A stretch of DNA of 64,000 nt, taken from contig MU858123.1 in the NCBI GenBank assembly GCA_033297075.1, positions 62,001 through 126,000 of the forward strand, given 5' to 3'. How positions within the stretch are numbered: the stretch's first letter is position 1; each line of letters starts with the position of its first letter. The stretch is from Rhypophila decipiens (Eukaryota > Ascomycota > Sordariomycetes > Sordariales > Naviculisporaceae). The notes under the pieces were generated by a model. That model was not told the origin of the DNA. It did not search any database and saw only the letters and a list, made by a program, of their open reading frames with translations. Shown piece by piece: positions 9,135 to 21,004 of this stretch. Position numbers and translations under genes: made by a program.

Positions 9135-11197
9135 GTCTGCTGTTCTGACGATGTGATGTGGAGGATGATTGACTGGTTTGCAAGGTCAATTCATGGATGT
9201 ATAGACAAGCTAGGACTAAGTGATGGCTTGGGTGGATGCGAAAGAAGTCATCAAAGAAGTTGATATTGATAGGGACAAGCAAGAACTAAGAGGTTGGTTT
9301 ATTGAAGCAGTTCGACCCTTTATCATCTAAAATGCTATCCACTCTATGTTGTATAATTATCTCGTCCCTATCACAGAAATCCATGGTGTATTATTGACAG
9401 ATACTTGACAGTTCCCCATCCGGAAGTGCAAGTCCGGACCAAAACAAACACCCCTTGCGATATGATACAACGGACCAACCGAGGTATCACGGCCGACTGG
9501 ATCCGACCCAGCCCCTATTCAGTATCGGCCATGATAGGTGGACGGCGAGAAGGCATAAGCGGCTATCAGTTCACCCCTTTGAGTGTGCAGCTCTGATACG
9601 ATCCTCTGCATCGGCGGTGACATTGCAGGACGGGGTTCGGTGACTGTCCGCCGGAAACATTCCATCGGAGTTTTTGTCGGAGGGTCACGGCAGGAGTTCA
9701 ACATAGCGTGATTATTAACGGGGCCGTTTCGATGAATGTGGTGGGAGGGCGATGTGTGTAATCTGTTGCCCCAGTGATGTATCAACAGACCTATGATGCA
9801 GCAACATAAAGTCTGCAAACGAGATGTGTTGTATGAAGTTCTATCAGTGTTCCGTCGACCTTTGAGAAACGAGTGTGATACTGCTCCGCCGACGACTTGG
9901 ATAGGAGTAAGATGCAGCATTCACCTAGATGGGTAATTTTGACGACAATCAAGGCCAGTACATGTAGACTACATGCTATTATTCGGACCTGCACATTATT
10001 TCCACGCTCCATGATTCTATCGAGCCACGTGCAGGTATCACAAATCTGCAGCCCAATCAGGTGTAACACCTTACACATCACTGTCTGGGCTGCGGACATC
10101 GATACGCCATATGCAGAGGGTATGTGCTAGTCATGATCATGTCAGACTCACGAAAGCTTGTTAGACTTGGCACAGGAATCGTTCAAATAGCTCGTAACAA
10201 AGATACCGAGTACAGCTTTTCATTATCGTATGTGCTGGCTGGACTGTTGGTACATACCAGCCCTTTTACCGTATGGAGTAATTCACCGGCGGCAATGCTG
10301 GCCATATGCGCAGACGGTGTTCGGGACTGCAAGGAGAATGAGAACGCCACATCCTCACATCTCGCACCATACCACCAAGCTCAGCCACTGCGCACCCGAT
10401 AAGCCTACTTCCGGCGATGGATTAAACTTCCGATGGTGCGTGGAACCATACCTGACCGTTACTGAGAACCACCGGTTTCCTTCCCCTTGTTCTTCCAAAA
10501 GGATCTGCGCCGCGAACCTGCAGCCCTAAAAAGATAATCTTGACTATACGGCGGCGATAACGACATAAAGTCCCCCACGCTGCCCATCGTCCCCGGAGGT
10601 ATGGAGCCACACGGCGCCAAGACAGGTCTTCGGAGCAGTACATACAGTACGGACACTCAAAGGTGAAATACACTGTAGCTTGGTGATGCAAGGCCCACAT
10701 GAACATGCATATGCCGTGATACCGGCCCGTCATTCTGGACCGAACGGCAAGTGGTGCGGTGTCGATCTCCAGTCCAACACTAGAGACCACATGCTCTGGA
10801 TTTCTGGACATGTAATGAGTACGGGTGCGGAATCGGGTCATCATCCGTCACTCGCCGAGGGTCACTTTGATACCTGTTGCCAGCCACCGGGACCGCAGCA
10901 CAGCATCGGGATGGTGGCATGGCTTCACTGCATGATTGTAACGACTTTGACAGCTCATGTCACCGAGATCTGTACAATGTTACAGTGCTATATCCGAGCA
11001 TACTATGTGTAACAAGACATCTTATCACAGCATAATTACCATATTAGGTATTCCGCTTGACAGAACATCTTGACAATATCGCCATCATTTGGATATAGAT
11101 AGATGTAAGCACCAAAGACAACAGCATTCTATCCACTTGGTGATTCTCGACACTCTAGGCCACATCTTTAGTCCTTGTTTCTGTCTTTTCTCTCACA
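9135..11197. promoter_or_regulatory. Divergent promoter region between NR-PKS and HR-PKS
   Basis: 2.06 kb with no supportable coding sequence, separating the start codons of the two divergent PKS genes. It carries two copies of the heptamer found as an inverted repeat before the regulator: CGCCGGA at 9649-9655 and TCCGGCG at 10410-10416. Paired TCCGGA palindromes lie at 9419-9424 and 9433-9438. A shared control region for co-expression of the two synthases is the natural reading. The length is generous, and relic sequence cannot be excluded. Confidence 0.6.
9419..9438. promoter_or_regulatory. Paired TCCGGA motifs in PKS divergent promoter
   Basis: Two TCCGGA palindromes separated by 8 bp, about 285 bp upstream of the NR-PKS start. 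They share the TCCGG...CCGGA symmetry seen before the regulator gene, but with a shorter spacer. Candidate binding site for the Zn2Cys6 protein; inferred only. Confidence 0.3.
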
Positions 11198-14100
11198 ATG
11201 GCCCCAACCACCGCCGACTACGGGCACAAGATGAAGCCCCAAGAAGACATTGCCGTCATAGGCCTATCCTGTCGCTTCCCCGGCGAGGCCGCAACAGCCC
11301 AGGGTTTCTGGAACCTGCTCAAGAACGGACTCAGCGGCTTCTCAGAGTCCACCACCCGCTACAATGCCGAAGCTTTCCAGCACCCTCAGACCCAAGGCAC
11401 CCGACAGAATGTGATACCCGTCAAAGGCGGCTACTTCCTCAAGCAGGACCCATACGTCTTTGATGCAGCGTTTTTCAACATCACCGCCACAGAAGCCATC
11501 GCCCTCGACCCGAGACAGCGCATCGCCATGGAAGTTGCCTACGAAGCTCTCGAGAACGCGGGGATAACGGTGAGCGATGTCAAGGGCACCCAGACGTCTT
11601 GCTTCCTCGGTGTGTCCATGAGCGACTACCGAGATGCCATTTCGCGGGATTTTGGCAACTTTCCCAAGTACCAGATTCTGGGAATCAGCGACGAGATGAT
11701 TGCCAACCGCATCTCGCACTTTCTCGATATTCATGGCCCCAGTGCAACCGTTCAGTCGGCCTGTTCGTCGAGTCTGGTGGCTGCCCATGTAGCGTGCCAG
11801 AGTCTGCGGTCGGGTGACGCCAACATGGCCATTGCCGGTGGTGTGGGCATGATCACTTTGACAGACGGGAGCATGCACCTCACCAACCTCGGCTTTCTCA
11901 ACCCCGAGGGAGCGTCCAGATCCTTCGATGCCGATGCAAACGGCTACGGCCGAGGCGAGGGCTGCGGCGTGGTTATTCTCAAGAGATTAGACGACGCCAT
12001 CCGCGACGGCGACACCATTCGTGCCGTCATCCGCGGAACCGGTCTCAACTCGGACGGTTGGACCCAGGGCGTGACCATGCCCTCGCTCGAGGCCCAAGCC
12101 GCGCTCATCAGGCAGGTCTATGAAGCCAACGGTCTAGATTTTAGCTCGACCCAGTACGTCGAAGCCCACGGCACGGGCACCAAAGTCGGTGATCCCATCG
12201 AGACAGAAGCAATTTACTCCACCATCGGCCAGCCCTCTCCAAACCGCAAGAAGCTCTACGTCGGCAGTCTAAAGCCCAACATTGGGCACCTGGAAGCAGC
12301 AGCTGGAGTGGCGAGCATCATCAAGGGCGTCTTGTCCCTCGAGCGCGGCCTGATCCCGCCCAACATCAACTTTGACAAGCCCAATCCCAAGATCCCGCTT
12401 GACGAGTGGAACATGGTCGTGCCTACCAAGCTTACACCCTGGCCGGCAGCACACACCAAGCGCATGAGCATCAGTGGCTTCGGCATGGGCGGTACAAATG
12501 GGCATGTCATTATGGACGCCTACACCAATCCTCCCCACGTGCAGCAGTCAAATGGCCATCATTCTCACACGCCGGTTTCCCTCACCAAGAAGAAGCGCAT
12601 CTTTTCCCTCTCATCCCACGACAAAGCCGGCTTCGCCCGTCTAGGTCAATCCCTCTCTTCCCACCTGCAATCCCTCGGCTCGGGCGCAACATCGGCGACT
12701 TACCTAGCCAGCCTCTCTCACACGCTATCAAAAGCTCGATCAGGTCTGCTCTGGCGATCAGCAACCGTAGCCGCTAATACATCAGAACTAATCGACCAAC
12801 TCTCGTCCACCACCTTTGGCGAGGACGCCATCCGCACGCCTGCCTCGGCACCAAGGATAGGCCTCGTCTTCACAGGCCAAGGAGCGCAATGGGCGGGCAT
12901 GGGCGTCGAGCTTCTCTCTTCCCACCCAGTCTTTGCAGCCTCTGTCTCCAAGTCGACAGAGATTCTCAAGTCGCTAGGCTGTGTATGGGACACTGTGGAA
13001 GAACTCTCTCGCTCAGCGGCGGATTCTCGATTGGGCATTCCCGAAATCAGCCAGCCGATTTGTACCGTCTTGCAGATTGCCTTGGTCGATGAGCTCAAGG
13101 CATGGGGCGTCAAGTTCACCAAAGTCGTGGGGCATTCTAGCGGGGAAATCGCAGCTGCGTATGCCATTGGGGTCTTGTCTCACGCTGATGCGTTAGCGGG
13201 CGCATATTTCCGGGGTGTTGCGTCTGCTTCGCTTTTGAGCGGTAGTAAGAAGAGTCAGGCTGGGAATGGTGGCGGACACGGCATGATGGCTGTTGGATTG
13301 TCCAAGGAGGAGGCGCAAAAGGTTATCAAAGAGGGGCATGTCAAAGGGGTGGTGACTATTGCGTGTATCAATTCGCCTTCCAACGTCACGCTTTCGGGTG
13401 ATGCGCCCGCGCTTGATGGGCTAAAGAGGCTGCTTGATGAACGGGGTGTCTTTGCGAGACGGTTGAAAGTTCAAGTGGCGTATCATTCGCCTCAGATGCA
13501 CCTCTGCAGCCAGGATTACTATGCCAGCATTGCCCATCTTGATCCTATTTTGGATGCTGGGGAGGAGCAGCAGCAGCCCAAGATGATTAGCAGCGTGCTG
13601 GGATATCAAGTTGATGCGGATCAGCTGGGTCCGTACTACTGGGTGCAGAACCTGATCAACCCGGTGCAGTTCACCGATGCGCTGAGGGAGATGGTCGCGC
13701 CTGAGGATGCTGAGGACTCGTCGTCTACGCCCGAGATCGACTTGCTTGTCGAAGTAGGGCCGCATGGTGCGCTTGCTGGGCCTGCAGAGCAGATTCTCAG
13801 CCATTATGGCATCAAGAGTGTGCCGTATACTTCGATGCTGGTTAGGAATCAGTCTGCTACAGACACGGCGCTGAATCTTGCGGCGGAACTGTTCCGTCGG
13901 GGTGCGCCCGTTTCTGTTCCCGCGGCGAATGGTGATTCTGTTGCGGGCGTGAAGCTGTTGACTGACCTGCCGCCTTATGCCTGGAACCACTCCAGCTCGT
14001 TCAACGCGATCACTCGTTTTGGGAAGGAGTTTTATTTCCCTGGGCAGGGGCAGATGAAGAGGTCTCTGTTGGGAAGTATCATGCCTGCGCTGGACGAGAA

Positions 14101-17100
14101 GGAAAGAATCTGGAGAGGGTTCATCCGACTGAGCGAGGAGCCTTGGCTGAGAGACCATAAAGCCGGAGCAAAGGTCCTGTTCCCTGCTGCTGGCATGGTC
14201 AGTCTCGCCGTGGAGGCTGCTGCCCAGATCCTTGGCGGGAGGAAGGTGCGAGGTTATCGGTTCAGGGACGTCGGCATCCTGGCTGCCATGGTTCTCGAGG
14301 ACAAGGACGAAAACGGCACAGAGGTGGTGGTCACTTTGCGGCCTCAGGCTCTCGGCACTGCCGGCGGAGCAGGGCAGAGTGCGGGCGGTGGGTGGTGGGA
14401 GTATACCGTCTCAAGCGCCGTCGGTGTGGACGGCCAGCTGAGGACCAACTCCAAGGGTCTGCTGAGTGTGCTCTATGAAGATGGGAGGAGCTCGTTCATG
14501 CAGCGTGAGGATGATCTTGCCGAGCAGGCCAGGATTGAGCAGTTTGGGCAGTTGAAGCGGGAGCTCGAAGCCGTCCAGACTGTGGGCAAGCAGGATTTCT
14601 ATGAGAGGTGGAGGGAGAGCGGCATGGACTATGGCGACGTCTTCCAGGGCATTGAAGCAGTCAAGCCGGCCAAGGGGAAAGCCACATACGAGCTGCGCGT
14701 CTTGGATGTCGGCGAGACGTTCACGAGAGGCAAACTGGACAAGCCTTTCTTGATCAGCCCGGCCACGCTTGATGCCGCCTGGCAGAGCAACCTCGCCGCT
14801 GCCGCCGAGACAGAGCTGGGCAGGTTCGGCTATGACAAGAAGTTGTTGTTGCCCACGTTCATTGCCGAACTGGAGATCTCGGCTGCCGTCCCTGGCGAGG
14901 GTGCCTTGCTGTCTGGTGCCACGCGTTCGCATGCACACGGGTTCAATGAGGTCTCTATCGACATCGACCTCTTTGATGAGACACTTTCGAGGGTCATTAT
15001 GTCCATGAAGGATCTGCGTCTTTCTCAAGTCGACGGTGTTGACGAACTCGGCGACGGGGACGGACAAGATCAGAGTGCCGCTGACCCGGCCAACATCACG
15101 TCCCAAATCGTTTGGGATTATGATCTGAGGATTTTGAAGCCCGACGAGCTCGCGAAGGTCTTGGTGGACTCTGATGTCAAGAATGCGGACGACGCTGTTG
15201 TCAAGGTGCGTAATTTGCTTCATTCAACAAGAGATCATGACATGCTAACTCGGTCTGCATGCAGCTCCTTCAACTTGCCATCCATCAGCGACCTGATGCA
15301 AAGGTGATCGAGCTGGTCCACCAGGTCAACGCTATCGAGTCTTCTGCCGCCGTTCCCAACCTTCCCGGTGGCACAATCCTTCCGATCCAGGTCCAATTTG
15401 GGGTTGTGGACGGTCTGGATTCTGACCTCAATGAGAAGGTTGCCAAATTCGGCCATTCTTTCTCTCTCAAGGAGACCCCTGCCCAGCCCAAGGCCGCAGA
15501 GAACGTTCCTTTGGCCGACATATTCGTGGTCGGGCCGCATGTCAGCGCCCATTTGTCCACTCAAGGCGACCTCGAAGCAACGTTGGACTCGCTCTTTGCC
15601 AGTGTCAAGCCCGCCGAGAAGACGCTTGTCGCTGCCGCAGGTGCTGCCACCAGTGACATTTTGAAGAACAAGGGCTTCGAAATCATTGCGTCACTTCCAG
15701 CTGGCTCTGAGACAGTCTTCCTGGCCAAGTACAATGCTTCCAAGCTGACGAACGAGCATACCAACGGTATCAATGGCCACATGCACGCAGATGAGCACCA
15801 CAAACTTACCATCCTCGAGCCAGCCACTCCATCAGCTCTTGTCCAGTCCTTCTCTGCCAAACTGCAGAAGCAGCTCAAAGAGCAGGGCTATTCCCTCGCA
15901 ATCAAGACGGATGCTACTGCTGCCAATCCCACGAGTGACAGAGCCGTTATTTCTTTGCTGGAACTCGACACGCCCGTGCTCGCAAATCTTTCCGAGGCCG
16001 AGTTCGACAGTCTCAAGACTCTTTGGGTCGGTTGTGAACGTCTCTTCTGGGTCACGGGCGACATTCTAATCAACCCCCTATTTGGCCTCGTCGACGGTCT
16101 GTCCCGCGTCGCCAACGCAGAGGTCGAAGGAAACAAGTTCCAAGTCCTGCATTTCAGCGACAAAGGTGGAATCCAGGAGCAACGCTCTGATCTCGTCGTG
16201 CGCCTTTTGTCGGCATCTTCGTCTGGTAAAGTCGGCGACGACAACGAGTTCCGGGAAGTAGGTGGTCTTCTTCAGGTTCCACGACTGTACAAGAACTACA
16301 CCGAAGATGACCATATTAGGCGCCATCTCGAGGATGCCACCAGGGTCATCAGCCTCAACAGTGATGAAGCAAGCTTCCGTCTCACCATCGGAAAGCCGGG
16401 TCTGCTTGACAGCCTGCATTTCGTCCGAGACGAGGACCCCATCGCTTACCTTGCCGACAATGAGCTCGAGATCGAGGTCAAAAGCACTGGTCTCAACTTC
16501 CGCGATGTGATGGCCTCCATGGGCTTGGTGCCCGTCACTGGTCTCGGTCAAGAAGCGAGCGGTGTCGTGCTGAGAGCTGGCAAGCAGGCCTCCGATTCAG
16601 GATTCCGTCCAGGGGACCGCGTGAGCACCCTTTCCATGGGCGGAATACACGCAACCAAGATCCGGGTCGATCACCGCGTCACAGCCAAGCTCCCCGACTC
16701 TGTGTCGTTTGCAGAGGGAGCAGCGGCACCCATGGTCAACGCTGCCGCATACTACGCCCTCGTCAGGCTTGCCAAGCTCCGCCCCGGCCAGTCAGTGCTC
16801 ATCCATTCCGCCGCCGGAGGTCTGGGACAGGCAGCAGTTCAGCTGGCCAAGCACCTCGGTCTCATTGTTTACGTCACTGTTGGAAGTGAAACCAAACGCC
16901 GTCTGGTCATTGACAACTACGGCATCCCGGGAGACCACATCTTCAACTCGCGCGACGCCAGCTTTGCTCGTGGTATCCGCCGCGTGACCAACGGCCGTGG
17001 TGTTGACTGCGTTCTCAACTCTCTCTCGGGTGAACTCCTGCGCGAGTCTTGGACATGCCTGGCCACCTTTGGCACTTTTGTCGAAGTCGGCCTTCGTGAT

Positions 17101-18618
17101 ATCACCGATAACACCCGTCTTGACATGCGTCCGTTCAGCAAGAGCGCCACCTTTTCGTCGCTCGACATTCCCACCCTCATCGACCAAGACCCGGCTTCCA
17201 TCGGCGAGGCTCTAACGGAAGTCTTCAAGCTCCTCCAGTCAGGCATTCTCCACGTGCCGCAACCTCTGACAACCTACCCAGTTGGCCAGGTCGAGCAGGC
17301 GTTCCGGACCATGCAGCAGGGCAAGCATCTCGGCAAGATCGTCCTCTCCTTCGACACCCCCGATCTCGAAGCAGGCGCGCCTGTCCTCGTCAAAGCCAAA
17401 GACTCATTCAAGCTTGACTCCAATGCCACCTTCCTCTTTGTCGGTGGTCTCGGTGGTCTCGGACGCAGTCTAGCCCGGCAATTCGTCCTCTCCGGCGCTC
17501 GCCATCTCGTCTTCGTCTCCCGGTCCGGTTCTTCCAAGCCCGAAGCGCAAGCCACCGTCTCGGAACTCACCGACCTAGGCGCCAACACTATCGTCCTGGC
17601 CGCCGACGTGTCTGACAACTCCTCCTTCCTCTCCGCCATGTCGACTCTCTCCACGTCTTACCCCTCCCTCCCGCCAATCAAAGGCGTCATCCAGATGGCC
17701 ATGGTCCTCCGCGACCGCTTCATCGAAAACATGACCTACGCCGAATGGACCCAGCCCCTCGCTCCCAAAGTCCAAGGAACGCTGAATCTCCACACCTACT
17801 TCGACGCCTCCCGCCCGTTGGACTTTTTCCTCATCTTCTCCTCCTTCTCCGGCGTGATCGGGTCCCAAGGGCAAGCACAATACGCAGCAGGCAACACCTT
17901 CCAAGACGCCCTTGCGCACCACCGGCGCTCCGAGGGCCTGCCCGCTGTATCCTTGGACTTGGGCATGATGCTCAACGTGGGAGTTCTCTCCGAGATGGAA
18001 GACCACGCCTTACGACAGTGGGAATCGACGCTAGGCATCCGCGAGCACGCCTTCCACGGGCTCGTCAAAGCCTTGACCGGCGACGCCAACATTGGCCAGC
18101 TCAGACGAACCACCAATTCCCTCCCTGCACAACTTGTCATCGGCCTCGGGACAGCTGATCTCATCGCCGCCGCGAATCTTCCGTCCCCGCCGTGGTTCTC
18201 CTACGGCCCGCGATTCACTCCCTTGACCATTCTCTCCAACCGGCCCACCACCTCATCATCCTCTTCTTCTGGGCCTGGCTCTTCAAACCAAGCCACAGCT
18301 TCCTTGTCAAGCCAACTCTCCTCCGTGGCTACATCAGCGGCATCTCCCGAGAAAGCAATCCAAGAAGCAACACCGCTCATCACATCAGCGCTGGTCTCCA
18401 AAACGGCAGAGATCCTACGGATCCCAGCGACTGAAGTTGATCCCTCACGACCTCTCTACTCGTACGGCGTGGATTCCCTGGTCGCGCTTGAAGTGAGAAA
18501 TTGGATCACGCGCGAGATCAAAGCCACCATGGCGCTGCTGGATATTCTCGCTAGTGTGCCCATGGAGACCTTTGCCGGGCAAATTGCGAAGAAGAGTAAG
18601 CTGGTTGTTGCCAGCTGA
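11198..18618 (+). CDS. Highly reducing polyketide synthase (KS-AT-DH-inactive MT-ER-KR-ACP)
   Basis: Two exons, 11198-15205 and 15265-18618, joined across a 59-nt intron (GTGCGT...GCAG), giving 2453 aa. Domains: KS (about 15-440) with QSACSSS Cys189 and HGTGT; AT (about 550-880) with GHSSG Ser647; DH (about 940-1240) with His987 in an HxxxxxxxxP block and an LDAAWQ aspartate motif; a 1250-1450 region where a C-methyltransferase would sit but with no glycine-rich SAM motif; ER (about 1710-2030) with AAGGLGQAA near 1850; KR (about 2050-2270) with GGLGGLG and Tyr2209; and ACP with GVDSL Ser2407. Family knowledge: it builds a chain from malonyl-CoA with programmed full or partial reduction. With no TE of its own, it hands the chain to the SAT of the partner NR-PKS. 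Lack of a working methyltransferase predicts an unbranched chain. The start has a good context (CACAATGG). Confidence 0.95.
15206..15264 (+). other. Intron of the HR-PKS gene
   Basis: 59 nt, donor GTGCGT, acceptor GCATGCAG. The upstream frame would otherwise stop at 15307. Removing the intron joins two frames within the region between DH and ER, and both flanking exons are whole numbers of codons. Confidence 0.9.
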
Positions 18619-19426
18619 GTTGTAAATGGCGGGCTGTTTGTTGAAAGACTCTTTTCTTTTTCGGTTTGGTTCTGGTTTCGGTTAGTGTCCTGCTTTGTGT
18701 ATTTCAGATTTCCACTTGTCGATGATGAGATTATTTCTGTTTGTTTGGGCTTTGTTGGATTCTCCCTTTTAGCGTGAGGGGTAAATTTACCGTGCCATTG
18801 GCGTCTGCGTTTTCACAGCTTCTTCTGTCTTGCCAAGCATTCCGGTTCTTGCCGTCTTTTTTGTCCGTCCGGTGTTTTCTCTTTGCTGTGTGGTTACTGG
18901 CAGTCTGTTATCCGTACCTCCTTTCAGTCTACAAATAGATGTCTAGATGACATAAATGACATGTTTGGTACCTTCCTGGTAATTTCAGCCTCGTGAATAA
19001 TGTACAAGGCCAGCAAAGGCAGGTCAGTCATTGTATAAATGGAAAATGTGTAGATATCTCCACAAGTTGAGAACAGAGGGGCCATGAGAACCTCGACGGG
19101 AGATGGAAAGATTAGGTATTGTATTTGTCAGGTAATAATGCAAGGCTTGAATTCCTGTCCTTGTTCTATGTTTGTTCTTCAATTACAAAACTTTTCTTGC
19201 CCGAAATTTAAAAACGCCAGTAATGACATGTCATAGGGCTAAAATATTAAAACGACATTTGATCACCAACTATTAATGGTATCAACCCTGTAATTGCTAG
19301 AAAAAAAAAAGAAAAGAGTCTTCCTCCCGTTGACAATCTACCCCCGGTAACCCAAATATCCTGGCAAAATCCCAACATTTCTCCGGGCCATTCCTCCTCA
19401 CATCACAGTTCTCCCAAGCGAAAACC
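18619..19426. other. Intergenic region, convergent 3' ends
   Basis: T/pyrimidine-rich 3' flank of the HR-PKS and 3' flank of the transporter, with an A-rich run near 19301. No gene seen. Confidence 0.7.
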
Positions 19427-21004
19427 CTAAAGCTTCAGCTGAAACTTGGGATTCGTCCTGAGTCCCTCCCCATAAAACCAAAACAACGGCGGAATCGCAC
19501 ACCCAGCCAAGGCGATAAACCCCAGCAAACTATTTCCCCAGCCCCAACCAAGCGAGGCATACATCTGCAAAGCAAACAGCGGAAAGGTCGCGCCAAAGAT
19601 GGACCTCGACACGGTGATAGCCGCCATCGCTGATGATGCATGGATGGTAAACGTGTCCATCATGTAGTTCGCAATCGACGACAAGAGGATCGTAAAGCCG
19701 AATCCGTCTAGTGCAGTACCGATCAGAGGCACCACCCAGTGCAGACGATATTGCGCCGACCAGCCATACAGGAACAGACCGGCGGGGATAAAGGGCGCGG
19801 CAAAGATGGCCAGGGGTAGACGGAACTCGGGCTTGGCCTTTTCAAGACCGTGTTTCCGGGTCAGGTGGGCGATGATCTTGTCAGATGTGAAGCCGTAGGT
19901 GAGCATGCCGGCCAGCATGCCAATACCCGCGCCGACGAAGGTCAATCCGATGATGCCCTCGCTGAAGCCATACACCTCGGAGAAGAGGAAGGTGAAGGTT
20001 GTGAAGAAGAGGTAGAGGATCGAGTAGACAAAGCCGTTGTACAAGCAGGCAAGACCACAGATGGGAGAGAGGAAAAGGAGCTTGGAGGACCGAGTGACGG
20101 CGCGGACGAAAAAGTCCTTGGTGGTCAGGCCCTGGTCGAGTTTTGAGCGAAGGTTCGTGTTTCCTGTTTCTTTTCGCAAACGCTTGGTCTTTCTGTCGAG
20201 GAGGACCGCCGGGTGTGATTCGCGGAGGACAATCATGCCGGCGATTGTGGCGACGCCGCCCGAGATGGTGAGCAGCCAGAAGAGCCAGCGCCAACCAGCC
20301 GCGGCTGCGAGGAACCCACCTGCGACGGGGCCGATAACGGGACCTGCGACAACGGGCAGGCTCCAGATCATGATTCCGAATCCTCGCTGCGCGGGCGGGA
20401 GGATGTCCACGATGGTGCCGCCGCCGACTGTCATGGGTGCGCAGCTGACAAACCCGGCAAGAAACCGGAAAGCGACTAGCATTTCCATGCTGGTGGAGAG
20501 CGCACATGCGACGTTGAAGATGAGGAAACCGATGTTACCGACGTGGTACACGGGCACTCGGCCAAAGATGTCGGCTAGCGGGACCAGGAGAAGAGGGCCG
20601 GCGACGTAGCCAAAGAGGAAGATGGACACCACAAACGTGGCCAGGTTCTCATCGTGGTTGTTGAATTCATTCTGGGCTTGTGGGACGCCGGGAGCAAAGA
20701 GTGACGATGCTAGGGGACTGAAGAAGGTGATTGCTGCCAGCGTGCCTATGTTGGCCCATTTCTTTCGGTGAGACCTAGCTTTTTGTTAGCCTGTGGATAT
20801 CCGTAACAGAGAGCTGCAGGAGAGTTCTCACCAATTTTGCGGGTTGGCTGGGTCAGTCGGGCTATCCCAGTCGACGATGTTGGGGTCAGGGAGAGGTTCA
20901 TCCTGCTTCTTCTCTTCCTTGATGGGGACATTTTCGACGTCTGGCGTTATATCGGTGCTGCTGCGCGTCGCCTCGCCGTCTGAGGATGAGTGTTTGGCAG
21001 ACAT
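19427..21004 (-). CDS. MFS drug:H+ antiporter-like transporter
   Basis: Two exons on the minus strand, 20832-21004 and 19427-20774, with a 57-nt intron (GTGAGA...CTAG), giving 506 aa. The N-terminus is hydrophilic and acidic and ends in the NPQNW-SHRKKW motif typical of fungal DHA1 multidrug-type facilitators, split by the intron. About 12 membrane segments follow, with an MFS loop signature ADIFGR after TM2 and a charged cytoplasmic loop (residues about 275-300) between the two halves. It is the fourth gene of the polyketide cluster, tail-to-tail with the HR-PKS. Export of the cluster product, or self-protection, is the likely role by analogy to other clusters. Substrate is inferred, not shown. 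Confidence 0.9.

Noticed and set aside
10124..11012. Open frames of about 90-140 codons in the divergent PKS promoter
   Set aside because: They overlap each other on both strands, have no recognisable domains and no intron signals joining them; judged chance.
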